Positions 23,448-36,600 of a DNA stretch of 64,000 bases are shown here, in pieces. Position 1 is the stretch's first letter. Each line of letters begins with the position of its first letter. The DNA is from Aurelia coerulea (taxonomy: Eukaryota > Cnidaria > Scyphozoa > Semaeostomeae > Ulmaridae): NCBI GenBank assembly GCA_039566865.1, contig CM076954.1:13912001-13976000 (forward strand), given 5' to 3'. The notes below the pieces were generated by a model. The model was not told the origin of the DNA, searched no databases, and saw nothing but the letters and a program-made list of their open reading frames with translations. The translations under genes and the position numbers were made by a program.

Positions 23448-23509
23448 ACTGACTTTCTTTCTGACTGACCTGGAGCCCCCTCTTAGATTACAAAGTTGGA
23501 CTTTGTAAT
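22553..23509. repeat. Direct duplication, copy B (internal deletion)
   Basis: Same order of blocks as copy A. The offset falls from about 1232 to about 1105 bases because roughly 125 bases are missing near 22735 relative to copy A. The CTTT run is longer here (23400-23462). Confidence 0.85.
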
Positions 23510-24600
23510 CAAAAACTGAGAGCCCTTCTAGCAAAAATGAATGAACCCTACACCTCGGGCAATAACAATATGTGAACCTCGTGATAAAATTTGGTAGCAA
23601 AAGTGTCCTATAATAAACTACCAATCAGCCCTCTACCGGAGAAGAAACCACTTTGAAAATAAATCAGTTGAGTCTGCACGCAGGCCCCACGCAGGCCCCA
23701 CGCAGGCTAGTATTTTCTTGATGGGGTGGCTCATTTTCGCAGGCAGCTCGAGTGAAAACGAAGATTTAAACATTTTCCAAATCACACCATGACCTTGTAG
23801 GGGCTGGATTAGTTTCGGATTTTCGCAAAATTTGTAAGCAGCTCTAAGGTGGAAAGCAAAAATCGCCTTCAGCACTTTAACTGAAGCACCGTGAAAGACT
23901 GTACCAAAAAATACCAAAAAGATGACAGATCTGTCTATGATATGTGTCTTAACTCAACAAAACCATTACAAAGCCATCTACCAAATATTACTAAAACAAT
24001 AATGATTTATCGCCACTATAAAAGCCAAACCTATTTACGTTAACAAAATTTCCATTCTCAAGCTCTCAATCTCTATTAACAATTCTGTGTCAAACTTCGG
24101 ACGGTTCCTTGAAAATTTACAGGAGGGCTTCTCTCGTCCCTCCTTGAAGTTGAAAATATGTACCATTTGAAAATGTGTACCATGAAAATGTGAAAAGAAT
24201 TACAAATTATGCTTCTAAGATGAGGATTGTGTCTTCTTTGATCAAAATCTGATACGCCAGAATCAATTTTTGCGTCGGAAGGACTCAGCTAGAAATACTA
24301 CGTAAGCCTTGATTTTTCAAAGTCACTAGCACTACGTCAAAGCTTTTTGCCTACAGCGCCACAACACAGAATTGACTAAAAATACTTCAAGCCTGTATTT
24401 GGGCAAATGTTACAACATTTTTCTTTGTTCTGGTCAATACTTAGGACACTAAGCGCTTAGGACAGCCAATACAGCAGGATGATTTCAACAAGCACTAAGC
24501 TGCCGGATTTTTCCTTCGCTGTGGATCAACGCTACTCTCGGGATTCCAATGTCTGTGCAAAGGTTTCCTTGCCTAGCACCTTCTAGATGATTCGTAAAGG
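23510..24600. other. 3' flank of SWT1
   Basis: No exon-like sequence. GCACGCAGGCCCCACGCAGG (a short tandem triplication) lies at about 23672-23710, related to CTGCACGCAGGCTA at about 4710. The SWT1 poly(A) signal was not pinned down. Confidence 0.35.
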
Positions 24601-24688
24601 CTAAGATCGTTTTATTCCGAAAGACGAACAGTGTTGTAGCATTGCAAGGGCACGATCCAACTGCGATAGGCCTTGAATGAGAGCAGTT
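24601..24688 (-). CDS. SWT1: SWT1 exon 20, C-terminus and stop
   Basis: 88 bases, TALIQGLSQLDRALAMLQHC, TAG at 24601-24603. Human has LTIGCRQLVEMEYTMQQC here, but runs on about 22 residues further. Confidence 0.85.
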
Positions 24689-27600
24689 CTGAAAGAAAAC
24701 GGGGAAGAAGATGAATTGAAGTGGAATCAGTACACATCTAAAACAATAAACACCACGCTATTCCTGCTATCGCTGATGTTTTCTAACTAAATCTTTCTTT
24801 GAATGACTGGATGATCTTCAATGCTTCATCATCTTCATGTCACGCAAAGTCTTGCCATGAGCCATGAATATTTTCCTGACACAGAGAGTGTCGTTTCCTT
24901 TCCACTGCTACTGTGTATCCCAAAATGTTGTATAAGCGTTTGTCGAACCGTACTATCATGAATTATGATCCACGAAGCATAGGTTCCAAATCTTTAACTC
25001 AGCGTAAAAGGTGGGTGTAAAATTCTATGACCTATTTCTTCTGATTGAATGGCTTGAAAGAAACTTTTGCTACTTATCTATAATTCTACCGTTGGACTTT
25101 TCAAAAAGTTTAAATATTTTTCAAAGTTACGACGTTTCTTACATTTCCCCGCATTTGAAGATGTGACGTCATCGAATTTCGAAATCGTAAACCAGATGAG
25201 TGATAGACTTTTGCTTGATGCCATATTGTACGTATTCATAAACTATGGTTTTCTTCCAATTTATTTCATGTTGCGTCAAACAGTTTAGAAATTACGATGG
25301 TTTTTAAGTTTGTTTTTTCAATTTTTCTCGAATTCTTCAAAAAGAAAAAAAGCAGGCTAATTCTGAAAATATTGAGGATTTCAAAAAAGTCCAACGGTAG
25401 AATTATAGATAAATAGCTAAACTTTCTTGAAGTCATTCAGTTTAAAGAAATATGTCACTGAATTTTACACCAGCCTTTTCAAAGATTTGGAACCTATGCT
25501 GATCCACGATATCGCAAAACATTGCTCGGTAGGAACTACTGAGCTGAATCTGTCAGAAAATATTGTTCAACATTTCGAAACATTTTCTGCTTGTCACAAG
25601 CAATGTTTTGGGACGTTCTCGAACGAACAAACATTTCGGTTGGCAAGCAGTTCTCAAATTTTTGGCAAGCGATTTTTGCTCTTTGGCCTGGGCTTAATCG
25701 TAATCAATAACCCTTAAAAGTTAGTTGACGGAGATAAATGGAGGTAATCTATAAATAGCACAAAGAAACACCTACACATGCTATTGTTCCTCTAGCTGAA
25801 CAATGTACACGCACGTATCGAAATCTTCAAATACAATATGCTAATTTTAGACTTGCATATGCAGCTGTCGAATTAGCTATTTATCTCCGTCGACTAACTT
25901 TAATGAATGTGCCTATCATCATGTTCCCAACAAAATTCGCAAGACAAATCAAGCAACAAAGATCGCAAGACAGGCTTTACAATAAGGCTTTACAGACAGA
26001 TCAAGGTTCCACAGTGCAGTTTTTCATTATGAACTATTTCATCTTGAAAAACAATCTTGTTGCTACAGGAAGCAACATTTGTCTGACAGTTAAATGACAA
26101 GATGAAAAGCAATGCCATATTTTTACGAAAGCAAACTCCACAACGTTTGGTGTTAGGTGTCAAACCTAGAACTAGACTTGTTAATCTGTGCTACTCACCT
26201 ACTAAGATTATCGACACAGAAAGCCCGCAGTGCATCGAATGTGATCTTGCAATCCTGGCACATCATCTATTAATAACAAAAGTAAAATTCTTATTACTAA
26301 ACATGTACTACTGGGTGTCCCAAAATTATGTATTATCGTTTGATTGCTTATATGTCCACAACGAGTGAGCCGATTATCAAAAACCTTATTTTATCCGAGT
26401 GCCGAAAGGCTGAGAATTGTGGCACGACTTTCTCATGTAAAGGGCCCCTTAGATGTCGCGTCTGCATCCTTTTCTCTGAATCTAACAGACATCCCTAAAT
26501 TGCGGTGCGGTAGAGCTTGCGAGTCCTTTCGTCCCTTCGCTTTTCTCTTAGCATAGTCCATAAAGCAAAATGAAGCGGACGCTGGAGCAACTTATCCCTG
26601 ACACCAACTTACTCCTGGATTAGCTATCCAGTAACTTTGATAGTTTTTCATTCTGCTAATGCAAGCAGCAGGTAGACCATAAATTGTCTACATAAATGTT
26701 TGCCTGTCTTCCAAATATCGCTTGACAAGCAGCATATGCTTTGAATGAAAAATAGCAACATACGGAAGATCAAATAAGCTTATGTTTTAAACAGAATACT
26801 CACAACTTTCATGAACTGTGCTATGCTCTGTCCTAATTCGGTGAATATTGCAGAATTCTCCATTGTTGATTCCAAGGGGCAAGCCAGCACCCTAGAGATA
26901 CAAAGCATTAAATAGAAATCTCATAAAATTCAAATCATAAAATGTCCTTGTATTGGAAGAAACGCTTTCCTACATCCTGAATTTGTTGTGGCGCAATGGT
27001 GTAATCCTCTGACTTTACAGCCGAGACAGGGTTCGATCCCAGGTAGAGTCCCACCACTTGAGCGCATGAAAAGGGGTTGCAGACTTGATTAGGTCATCTC
27101 TACTTCTGCTTTCCCAGCGCTTGGCACTAGAAACTGTAACTTCAACTTCACCATCACATTACCTGCAACTTCCCTAGTTGCATTTTTACCACACAATCAG
27201 TTTCTTCCAAGAAGCAACGGCAAGCTTCAGTTAAGTAGTTTCTATATTCCAATATTATGACTGGTGTTAATTTTCTTCCGATATTTGCCACAAATTTCGT
27301 ATCTAATCTAACGGGGTCTAATAGCAGTCACCTTTATTCAAGTAAAATCATACAGTTGAACAATAGCTTACGTAATAATTCGTTCAAGCAAAGTTTTAAC
27401 GTAATGTTTGAGGGCAACATAATCACATTATTTCTGGCAGTAAGGATAACTTAAGGATCTTTCTTTGGAGGTTTTCAAAGAATTTCTGAGGCTAAAATTA
27501 AACAACGTGTAATGGTCACTAATGCGCAACGTTTTCAAATGAGAGGCCTCTAAATCGTGGATAGCCTCCATATTGTGTACTCTTAGAAAATGGTGGTGAC

Positions 27601-30600
27601 ATTTTTGCCTGACTCATAGACCGGTTATAACGACATATGGAAAAAAGTTAAAACTTTACTTCATCAATTGGTAAGTTTGTTTTCTAGCATTAATTTCACA
27701 AACACCGGATTTGTTCTCTAACCTATCAAAAAACTTAAGAAAGAGATTACTAAGAATATTAATCTTACCCTTGGATTGCTTGAACAAGTCTGCCTAAACA
27801 AGGAATGAACTGTTCTAGGAACCGCATTGCTTCTACGCTGGATGGCTTCAGATTAATCTGATCGTTCTCGGATCGAAATGGATTCGGGTAATCAAGTGAA
27901 TCAAATATTGAAGAACTGCAAAGAAAGGAAAAAGACTACAGTTATCATAACACTTTAAATGAGTATGAAACATTAATAAACAATTGACAGATTTTGTCGC
28001 TGAAATTTGTTGCGGATATTACCTTATCCTGCAGGTACAGACTAGCATAGGCTCCAAATCTTTAAATCGGCATAAAAAGGTGGGTGTAAAATTCAATGAC
28101 CTATTTCTTCTGATTGAATGGCTTGAAAGAAACTTTAGATATATATCTATAATTCTACCGTTGGACTTTCCAGAAATTTTGAATATTTTTCAAAATTACA
28201 GCGTATTTCATATTTCAGCTCATTTGAGGATGTGACGTCATCAAATTTCTAAATCATAAACCAGATGAGTGACAGACCTTTGCTTGATACCATATTGTAG
28301 GCATTCATAAACTATGGTTTTCTTCGAAATTACTTCATGTTGCGTCAAACAGTTTAGAAATTACGATGGTTTTAAGTTTTTAGGAAATTTTTTTGAATTC
28401 TTGAAAAAGAAGAAAAACACTCTAACTCTGAAAATATTTAAAATTTCAGAAAAGTCCAACGGTAGAATTATAAAGAAATAGCTAAAGTTTCTTTGAAATC
28501 ATTCAATTCAAAGAAATAGGTCACTCAATTTTACACCAGCCTTTTTAAAGATTTGGAACCTATGCTGTACAGACTGCCCCTAAGGTGTTGTTGCAAAATG
28601 TATCCGCCGCAATATGAAGTAACAAATAAGTCCTCCAGCATTCAAATCAACATCTAGTAAACATTTCTGAACTGGGTAATATTTTACAACAAAAGTACAC
28701 TTTATACACTTTAAACAAAACAAACAAAACAAAGCAAACTTTAAACTTTATGGTTTGATAACGGGCTATGCTCGAAACGTCGTGCTTATTTCAATTCACA
28801 TCACAGTGCTTACATATTACTTTATTTACTTGTTGATCTTTGTACAATTGCACTACACGCAACAAGATGTTTTTGAAACTTCATACACCTGTGTCTTTCT
28901 TTGTTGAAATGTGAGGTTGACTTAAATTCTATGGTGGCATTTTCTAAGAAAATATCATTATCAAGATACCCACAATAGATTTAAATCGACAGAACGATTT
29001 GTTCAGTACCTTTTCCTAAAAAGGTTTTGTCAGCTCATGAAAAGATTATTGTACGTGGTGCACAAGATCTCACTGGCCTGCACTAACGTACTATTAACGT
29101 TCTGTGTACAGGGTGACCCAGAAAATTGTTCGACGTTTGATTTACTATTAAAAAGTAACGATAAAATGTACCGGCTCCTGAACCCTGTTCCTAAGATTTT
29201 AAATGAAATTTAGACGCCAGAATCTTGCGAATCGGCTAAGAATTGACAGAGTTACAAGCTCTTGAAGTTCAAGTTTGTGCGAACGCTCCTAACTGACTTG
29301 TTTTCCAAAAATGCATCCCAAAATTGTGGTAAAAAAAGACCGTCCAATGTTTTACCTCTCGTTGATATTACAGCAAACCAAATATGACTTCAAAAATAAT
29401 TTAATTCTTGTGACACTTTCCCAAAGTTACTTAAGAATGCAGTATCCAAAAACATGGAATGAAAACTTAATCGATGAGAGACGGGGCCATTCCAAATTGT
29501 GCTCAAGAGGATTACTCCAAGCATCCATAACCTTGATTCAATGATTGAATTTTCAATGTTAGAAAAAGTTAGTTTATCGAAAGTGCTTTTTAAATTCCAT
29601 TTGATTTGCTTTGAATCAACGAGATTTTATTTTCACAAAATATGCAATCTAGGGGCGTCTGGTTTCACCTTTCGCACAAACTTAAACTTCAAAAGCTTGT
29701 AACTCCTTGAATAGTTAGCCGATTTGCTAGCTTCTGGTGTCTAAAATTAATTTAAAATCTCAGCAATATGGTTATTTTACCATGGAGCGCGTTCATTTTT
29801 TCGTTGTTTTTTAATATTCAATAAAACGTCGAACAATTTTTTTGGGATACCCTGTATAACAATGCACTCTTTTTTTTTATAAGAATACTATAAATTTTGT
29901 CCAGCCTCAATATTCTGAAGAAATTTTCGTTTTGAGCCTGAACATATTCTAAAAGTATTCTTTTTCAAATCTGATATGGTTTCAGGGGAACATATTTGCA
30001 AAGAAATATCATTTCATTACGAGGAAATGGTCGAACGAAAGGAAAATTTAAGCAATTATAACAATAAGAATGTTATTAACAATCATAAAGTTTTAAACAT
30101 TCTTTTTGAAAAAATGAGATACGTCAGTCATGCGATTCTCCGTTATGAACATCGCAAAACAGGCAACTGCTGAAAAATGAGACACAAATATGCAAGCTGA
30201 GGCTGAGCAATATTCTTATAATATTCTTAAAATTTGGATGATTCTGAGCCTGAATATTCTTATAAACAATATTCTTATAAAAAAAGAGAGTAAGCATAAG
30301 AACAAAATAGCTCAAACATGGTAAGCACTTTGGCATGGATCAAAGGTTTATGATTTTATATTGCAAAGAAACATATGATGCTTACCTGAGGACCGTAACT
30401 GCCTTCCAAATGTCATCGAATGTGCTCATAACGATAAAATGCGGTGGCTTTACGTCATCTGATTGCTCGCCATTTACTGCGATCTCTTCCTACAAGATCA
30501 ACAGACGTGATTTCGTCAGTCCGAAAGAAAACTTAACAAAAAGGGTGGCACAATACTCTAGAGCAACTAGCATATTGGAGATGATTGATCCAGGTGTTGA

Positions 30601-33600
30601 CAGTAATGTTTTTTCATTGCTTTTTTGGAGTATCAAACAAGACCAGGAAGGCCTAAAAGAGTTAGATTTGATCACTTTTAACAGAGATTGAAAACGTGCG
30701 TGAAACCGCGAAGCATCTTCGCAGGAAGCTCTCTTGTCTGAAAGGAAGAAAAGGGAAGGAAAGGAAAGGAAAGAGAGAAAGCAGAATAGAAGGAAGGAAA
30801 AGAAAGAGAACGATGAAGAAGGGAGGAATGATGAAACGAAAGGAAACAGGATGGAAAGAAAAAGGACAGGAGAAAAAAAGAAGGATGGAAGGAAGATGGG
30901 ATGACAAAGAAAACAAAAATTGAAAATATGAAGAGACAGGAAGGGCTGAAGGAAGGAAAGAATAGAAGAAAATCAATGTTTGGATTATGCTCTTTTCTTT
31001 TGCAGTTTTGTGATCTCAGGAAGCTTTAAACGTAATTTCAGTTCCTAGTGGATTATCAACTGCACTGAAATCTGGGACTACAGAAAATTGATAAAACAAT
31101 GGAAGGAAGAATTCTGGTTTGACATTCCTTCACAGGAAGGCAAATATTTTTCCACACTGACTTTTTAAACCAATTAGAATATCAGCTATACCTGAAAGAA
31201 CATTTGATCTTTGATACAAATGCCAAAAAGGAAGTTGAAGATCGGCCTTGTAATCAGATTTCCAGGATTTTTCAAACAAGGGTACTTTTGGGGGCACCCG
31301 GAACCTAACATATAAACTTATCCGTGTGAAGGATCCTCATGAACAAATGCAATACAGTAAAAAACCGCGTATAAGAACCTACTATTTTGCAAATCAGTCC
31401 GGCTTCTTAAACAATGAATACAATTGATTGGTTCTTATAAAACAATTGAAAATTTGAGAATTTCAGCCTGCAGGTTCTTAATCGACTAGGTTCTTACACG
31501 CGGGTTTTTACTGTAACGTACCGTAGATCTATCCTCGTGAAGGACTGAGCTGATACATTCCGGGATATCTGAATCTCTTCTCATTCTAGGTTGTGGCAAA
31601 GGGCGTAGAGGCATTAATGGTCCATGACGTTCCAAATTTTCACCTTGCACTGGAATAACGGTTTTCATGAATTCTTTGTGCGTTCTCTGTAATACGATTA
31701 CTGCAGCGAGGCATTTTGGCATCACTCCATCATAGCTACAAAAATAATAAAAAATTGACATCATTAACATTGACAACCTGTTTCAATAGCACACATAGAA
31801 AGACTTGATTATTTGTCGGATATACGTTGTCATTATGTCATTAGGATGGTACTCGCTTCTTTATTACGGGGGCCTCAAAGGGTTCTAATTACCATAACAA
31901 TCGTAGTAACATGGTTCTTCATTACAATGGATGTTGTGCTGCTCTTACTGATCTGCCTCTCACTATAAAACTTAACGAGAAAACTCGTCTAGGACGGAAC
32001 ATTAATTTGAATAGACGCCAAAGATTATGGCAGGGAACTTTTTACCAAGATTCATAATAACAGCGTTATTAATCTTGGTAAAAAGTTCGTTGAAACCCAT
32101 CTTTTGCGAAATCGTCTATTGTGTATCATATGTCATGGTGTATTATTTGGCTGAGTTGAATTAACGTTTATCGGACCTTTTTAAGCTAGACTTATCACAT
32201 GAGTCCTTGTTTTGGATTAAATCATTGTCTTTGCAATTATTGCTTTCAAACCTGAGTGGCAAACGCCCGTCCAACTGCAAGTCGTGTACCCCCATCGTGC
32301 GATAGAAAATGACAATGATATATTTTCACTCGTTCTAGGATGGCACGCGTAAAAACGTCATGAACAAAGAATGGGATAGCTTACTCAGAGTGCTTGGAAA
32401 ATGCTTCGCACAGCAGATAGCCCAGGTCGATCATCTCACCAGCTAGATCCAGATTTCGAAGTACAGCTGTGAAGAATAATTAAAATGTCAATCATGCAAC
32501 AGATATGTGGAGCTTGCAACATATCAGGAAATGGCTAAGTATCAAGGAAACGGAATAAACAATGATGCTAAAGATGGCAGTAAGGGCACATTTTGTAAAG
32601 CAGAAGGGTTAAGGCTATGCTTGAAATCCTCAAAAAACAGGGCGAATTTACAGCCATTTCAGATCATCAAAACAATGAGGACCGTGTTTCATTTCAGCAT
32701 GGGAATAGGCAACTCAGTTGCAGTGGCGGCTGGCACAAAAATGAGATGGTACTAGAAAAACAAAAATTTGTGAGCGAAGCGAACAAATTTTTGTCTCATG
32801 ACCAGCTGGGGGGATGGGGGGCGCTGTAAGCCCCCCATTGGGGTCCAGGGGCGAAGCCCCTGGGAAGCTTTGCATTTTAAAGCAAATATCGTCATGGATT
32901 GTCTCTAAATTGCAAGCTAAATGATTTCCCCAATAGATTTTTGAGAAAGTTGTGTAGGGGGATTTTTAAGTAAAACGTAGCAGGGAAAGCATAAAATTTA
33001 TTGATGAAACTGCAAAACGCTATTTATCTGGACATTATAGTATACATCTTTTTGCAAACCATGCTACTTACTTCTAATGAATTCATTTTTTGAAAATCTT
33101 TTCAAACGATGCTGGCTGCATTGCTAGGCTATGACCGCTGCACCGAAATGCAGTGAGTCATGTCGATTATTGGCTGCGGCCACTTAAGAGGCACGTGAGC
33201 AATACATTTGATAAGTTAATCACCTGCGGCACCCAGTCCACCACTTGCTAGCCGCAGTTGATGGAAGTACCAGAAATGAAATTCTAGTAACGTGGGTTTC
33301 TCGGAGGTTTCTCGTTCAATTTGTGGTGTGCACAAAATCGCATTTCTACTTATAGGACAATTTGAATGGTTCCATTTGCACCAGAAATGTATGGGAGCAG
33401 GAAAACAGCTGCCAATTGTTGCTGTTCCCTTCAGTTAATAAAGTTTAAAAGAAGAATCTACATCTTGGCCACGCATCCAGGAAAAATGGTAGCCAACTCC
33501 TGCGACACGATTCATTTTCTGCAGAATCCTAGACAGCTAAATAGAAAACAGGCCTAAAAGCTTTTTAACGTACTTTTGAATACCTCAGTATCATTCAATA

Positions 33601-36600
33601 AACCAGCAAAGTTTGACCATTGTGATTTGATACTGCTGAAAAGACTGCGGGGTCGATTTCGTAATCTTGTTTGGATGTGTTATTTTGGCGGCCATTCAGC
33701 ATTACCAGAAAGAGGAATCTAGTACTGCGAACGAATTTACTATTGTTAGACTTGTGGATACACAAAGAGTTTTACGTCATAACAAGTCACAAACCACAAT
33801 AGGATTACTTTCTGCAGTACTGGATGAACGATGTCTGGTACCGTGGAGTACATAAAGGCCTCATTCAATACTGCTCATTCAACAAGGATTAAAACGAGGG
33901 AGGTCAGATGTTGAGATATTGGCTCTAGTGTGCTCTACCGCTCTTCGTTCTTTTTGTTTTCTTGGTCAATTCAATTTGTTTTATTTTTGAAATATTAGAA
34001 AATAAGACCATTAAAATATATTTCAAGCTTTCAAAATAAAGTGGTACTAGACTAGTACCACTAGTACCGCTGCCAGCCGCCACTGCTCAGTTGAAAATTT
34101 TCAGAGCAAATTCATAGTCCCTAGATACCTAAAAATATTCTCAGGCTGAAATGAAACACGCTCTTCATTGTTGTGAAGATCTGAAATGGCTTTAAATCGA
34201 TCCCACGTTTTTGATGACTTTTTGAGGATTTCAAGCATGCCCTTTTCCTCGAAATCCTTCATTCAGGAAATTTACCGTGCCAAAAAATATGGCGAAAATA
34301 CTCATAACGTTGGCTAGTCTTTTAGCAACAGAACAACGTTTGAAGTATTTCAATTGGTCACTTACTTTCCTTTCAATACCAGATGGCGTTGCATTGGGTC
34401 ACAATTTGTTGTTGTTCACACGGTATTTGCCCCATAAAACGCCGGCCATCTGGCTCCCTCGAACTCGTCCCCTGAGTCTTCAGGGGCTAAAAGCTCCAAA
34501 ATTACTAATCTGAACCCAGAACTCACCATCGCCACTGGAAAACTTTTGCTTGAGCTCTAAGACTCTTTCTTTGAGATTTCTTCTAATTACCTGACCGAAA
34601 ACAGCTATCCAGTGCCTGAAAAACATGTATGAATAATACAGTCAAACACGCGTAAGTTGGGTTGCATTGGACGACCAAGGAAACTATCCAACCTGTACGA
34701 ATTTCGATTTACGTGAATCAAGTTAAAATAAGGGCATGTCCTTACATGATTTCCATACATGTTTAAACCTGGAAGGAGATCCGTTAATTCAACACACTTG
34801 TGAGAATTAATGAAAATCAATAAAGTAATGACTAGAATTCAGATTTTTAAACTTTTCTCGAAGCGGCTCGTACATAAGGGCACTCTCCTTATATTTTATA
34901 CTATACTCTGCAATAACCAAACATCAAAACAGTAACTTACTTTTCAAGCAGATCGAAAGTGTCCAGTAAAGTCCAAGGTGGTTTGATTCGGACTATTTCC
35001 AACCTAAAAAAAGAAACAAGTCTCATGCTCTCACAAACGAAAATACGTATCAAAAAGGTTAATTGGTTGGTCAATAAATAGAGCATAGAAAATAAACTGA
35101 AAAGCATTATTTCTTTGGCTATTTTTTTGTTCATGGCATGTGGTCAGCTTCGAATTCAAAGAGACATTTCTAATTGTTTGCTCCTTGCAAAAAGGACTCA
35201 TTAAAATCATTCAGTACCTGCGAGCAAATAGCAGGGAACAAGTTCGACGGCACTCTGAGCACAGTAAAGGTGCCATGTGTGAATATATTTTGTGCCTGCG
35301 CTTGCAAATGCAGCTTTTAAGCTTGAACAAACCCTTCAATATGAAAGTTACACAACATATTCAAAGAAAAGTTGAATATCTCTAGAAATCAACGAGACAT
35401 TATAAGAACTTTCGAATCTCCGTTGCAACTACCATGCTGGTCATATATTCATCTTGAATACTGTGTCGTGCTTCATCTGGTTTCAACGTATACAAAACTG
35501 CTCCGGAAAACATTCTTCGGTAAATTGTTTCCTTTTTAATAGGACACTGGAAAGATTGGCATTCGCCGTCGGGGTGGCTTAGGGCAGGATTAACATGAAT
35601 TACGTCGGGATCATTTCGAAAAAAAGTTGTTAGGGTCCGTTAGGATGTTATGAGGGCAGTTGCAGTGGTTACCGGTTATAGCTTTACAGGAAGCTGCAAG
35701 TCAATAATACTTCTTTCCCCATCAACTGCACAGAAAACAGAGAAAGGAAACAGGGAAGGAAGGTTAATTGTCACTCACCAAAGATCATCATATGCCTCCT
35801 TCATTTCTTTTTCTATAACTGCAGCAAATGCTTCACGAATAACGCATTGTAGCTCACATATCAAGTCATCGGCCTATGAAAAATAAAGCTTTCTCCTATA
35901 ACAAATCGACATGTAAGAGATACACCTGCAAAACCGTTGTCCTTCCTGCAAGCAACGGCAAAATAGCACACAATTTCCTGAAGCAATAAAAAACCTTTTT
36001 TTATCCTATCAAATCTTAAAAAGCTAAAAAAACTACAACTACACTTCAACTGTGCCAATCATAGCGGAAAAAGACACAAGGTCATCGAGTTTCCACTATG
36101 ACTGGCACAATCAAAAACCTACTACAGAGAAAGATAAATCAATATATTCTAAATATGCATGGAAAGCTATGACTTCATTTATCAGTTTTGCATACATTTT
36201 GCTATTTTCTCTGTGAACACTCACCTTTCTCCGTCTGTCAGCCAAAATTTCCTGAGCTTCAGCTTCTTTGAAATATGCTGTAAAATGTGAAAAAGTTGAT
36301 GTAATTCTGCTCAAAGTTTGGCAAAAATCATTGAATGCTGATACAAAAGTCAAGACACTGAAGATTATTGCGACAATCACGTGAAAATATCCTTTTTCTT
36401 GAAAATAATAGGCTACAATATACCCATTGTAGAATTTAATAAAATACATATAGATGATCTATATCAACTGAGTGTGCTAAAAAAACATAAATTTGTTGTC
36501 CTTTTCTCGTTCGTTCTTCATCCGCACTTGTAGTATCCATTTTATTTTGATCTATATCAACATAGATATATATACAATTTCTATCGAATTGATTCTTTCT

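Noticed and set aside
22294..23462. CRISPR-like regularly spaced repeats around the CTTT runs
   Set aside because: Only simple tetranucleotide repeats within a two-copy duplication in an animal genome.
26990..27062. Functional tRNA gene
   Set aside because: Boxes are good but stems, especially the acceptor and anticodon arms, do not pair well, and the SINE body follows.
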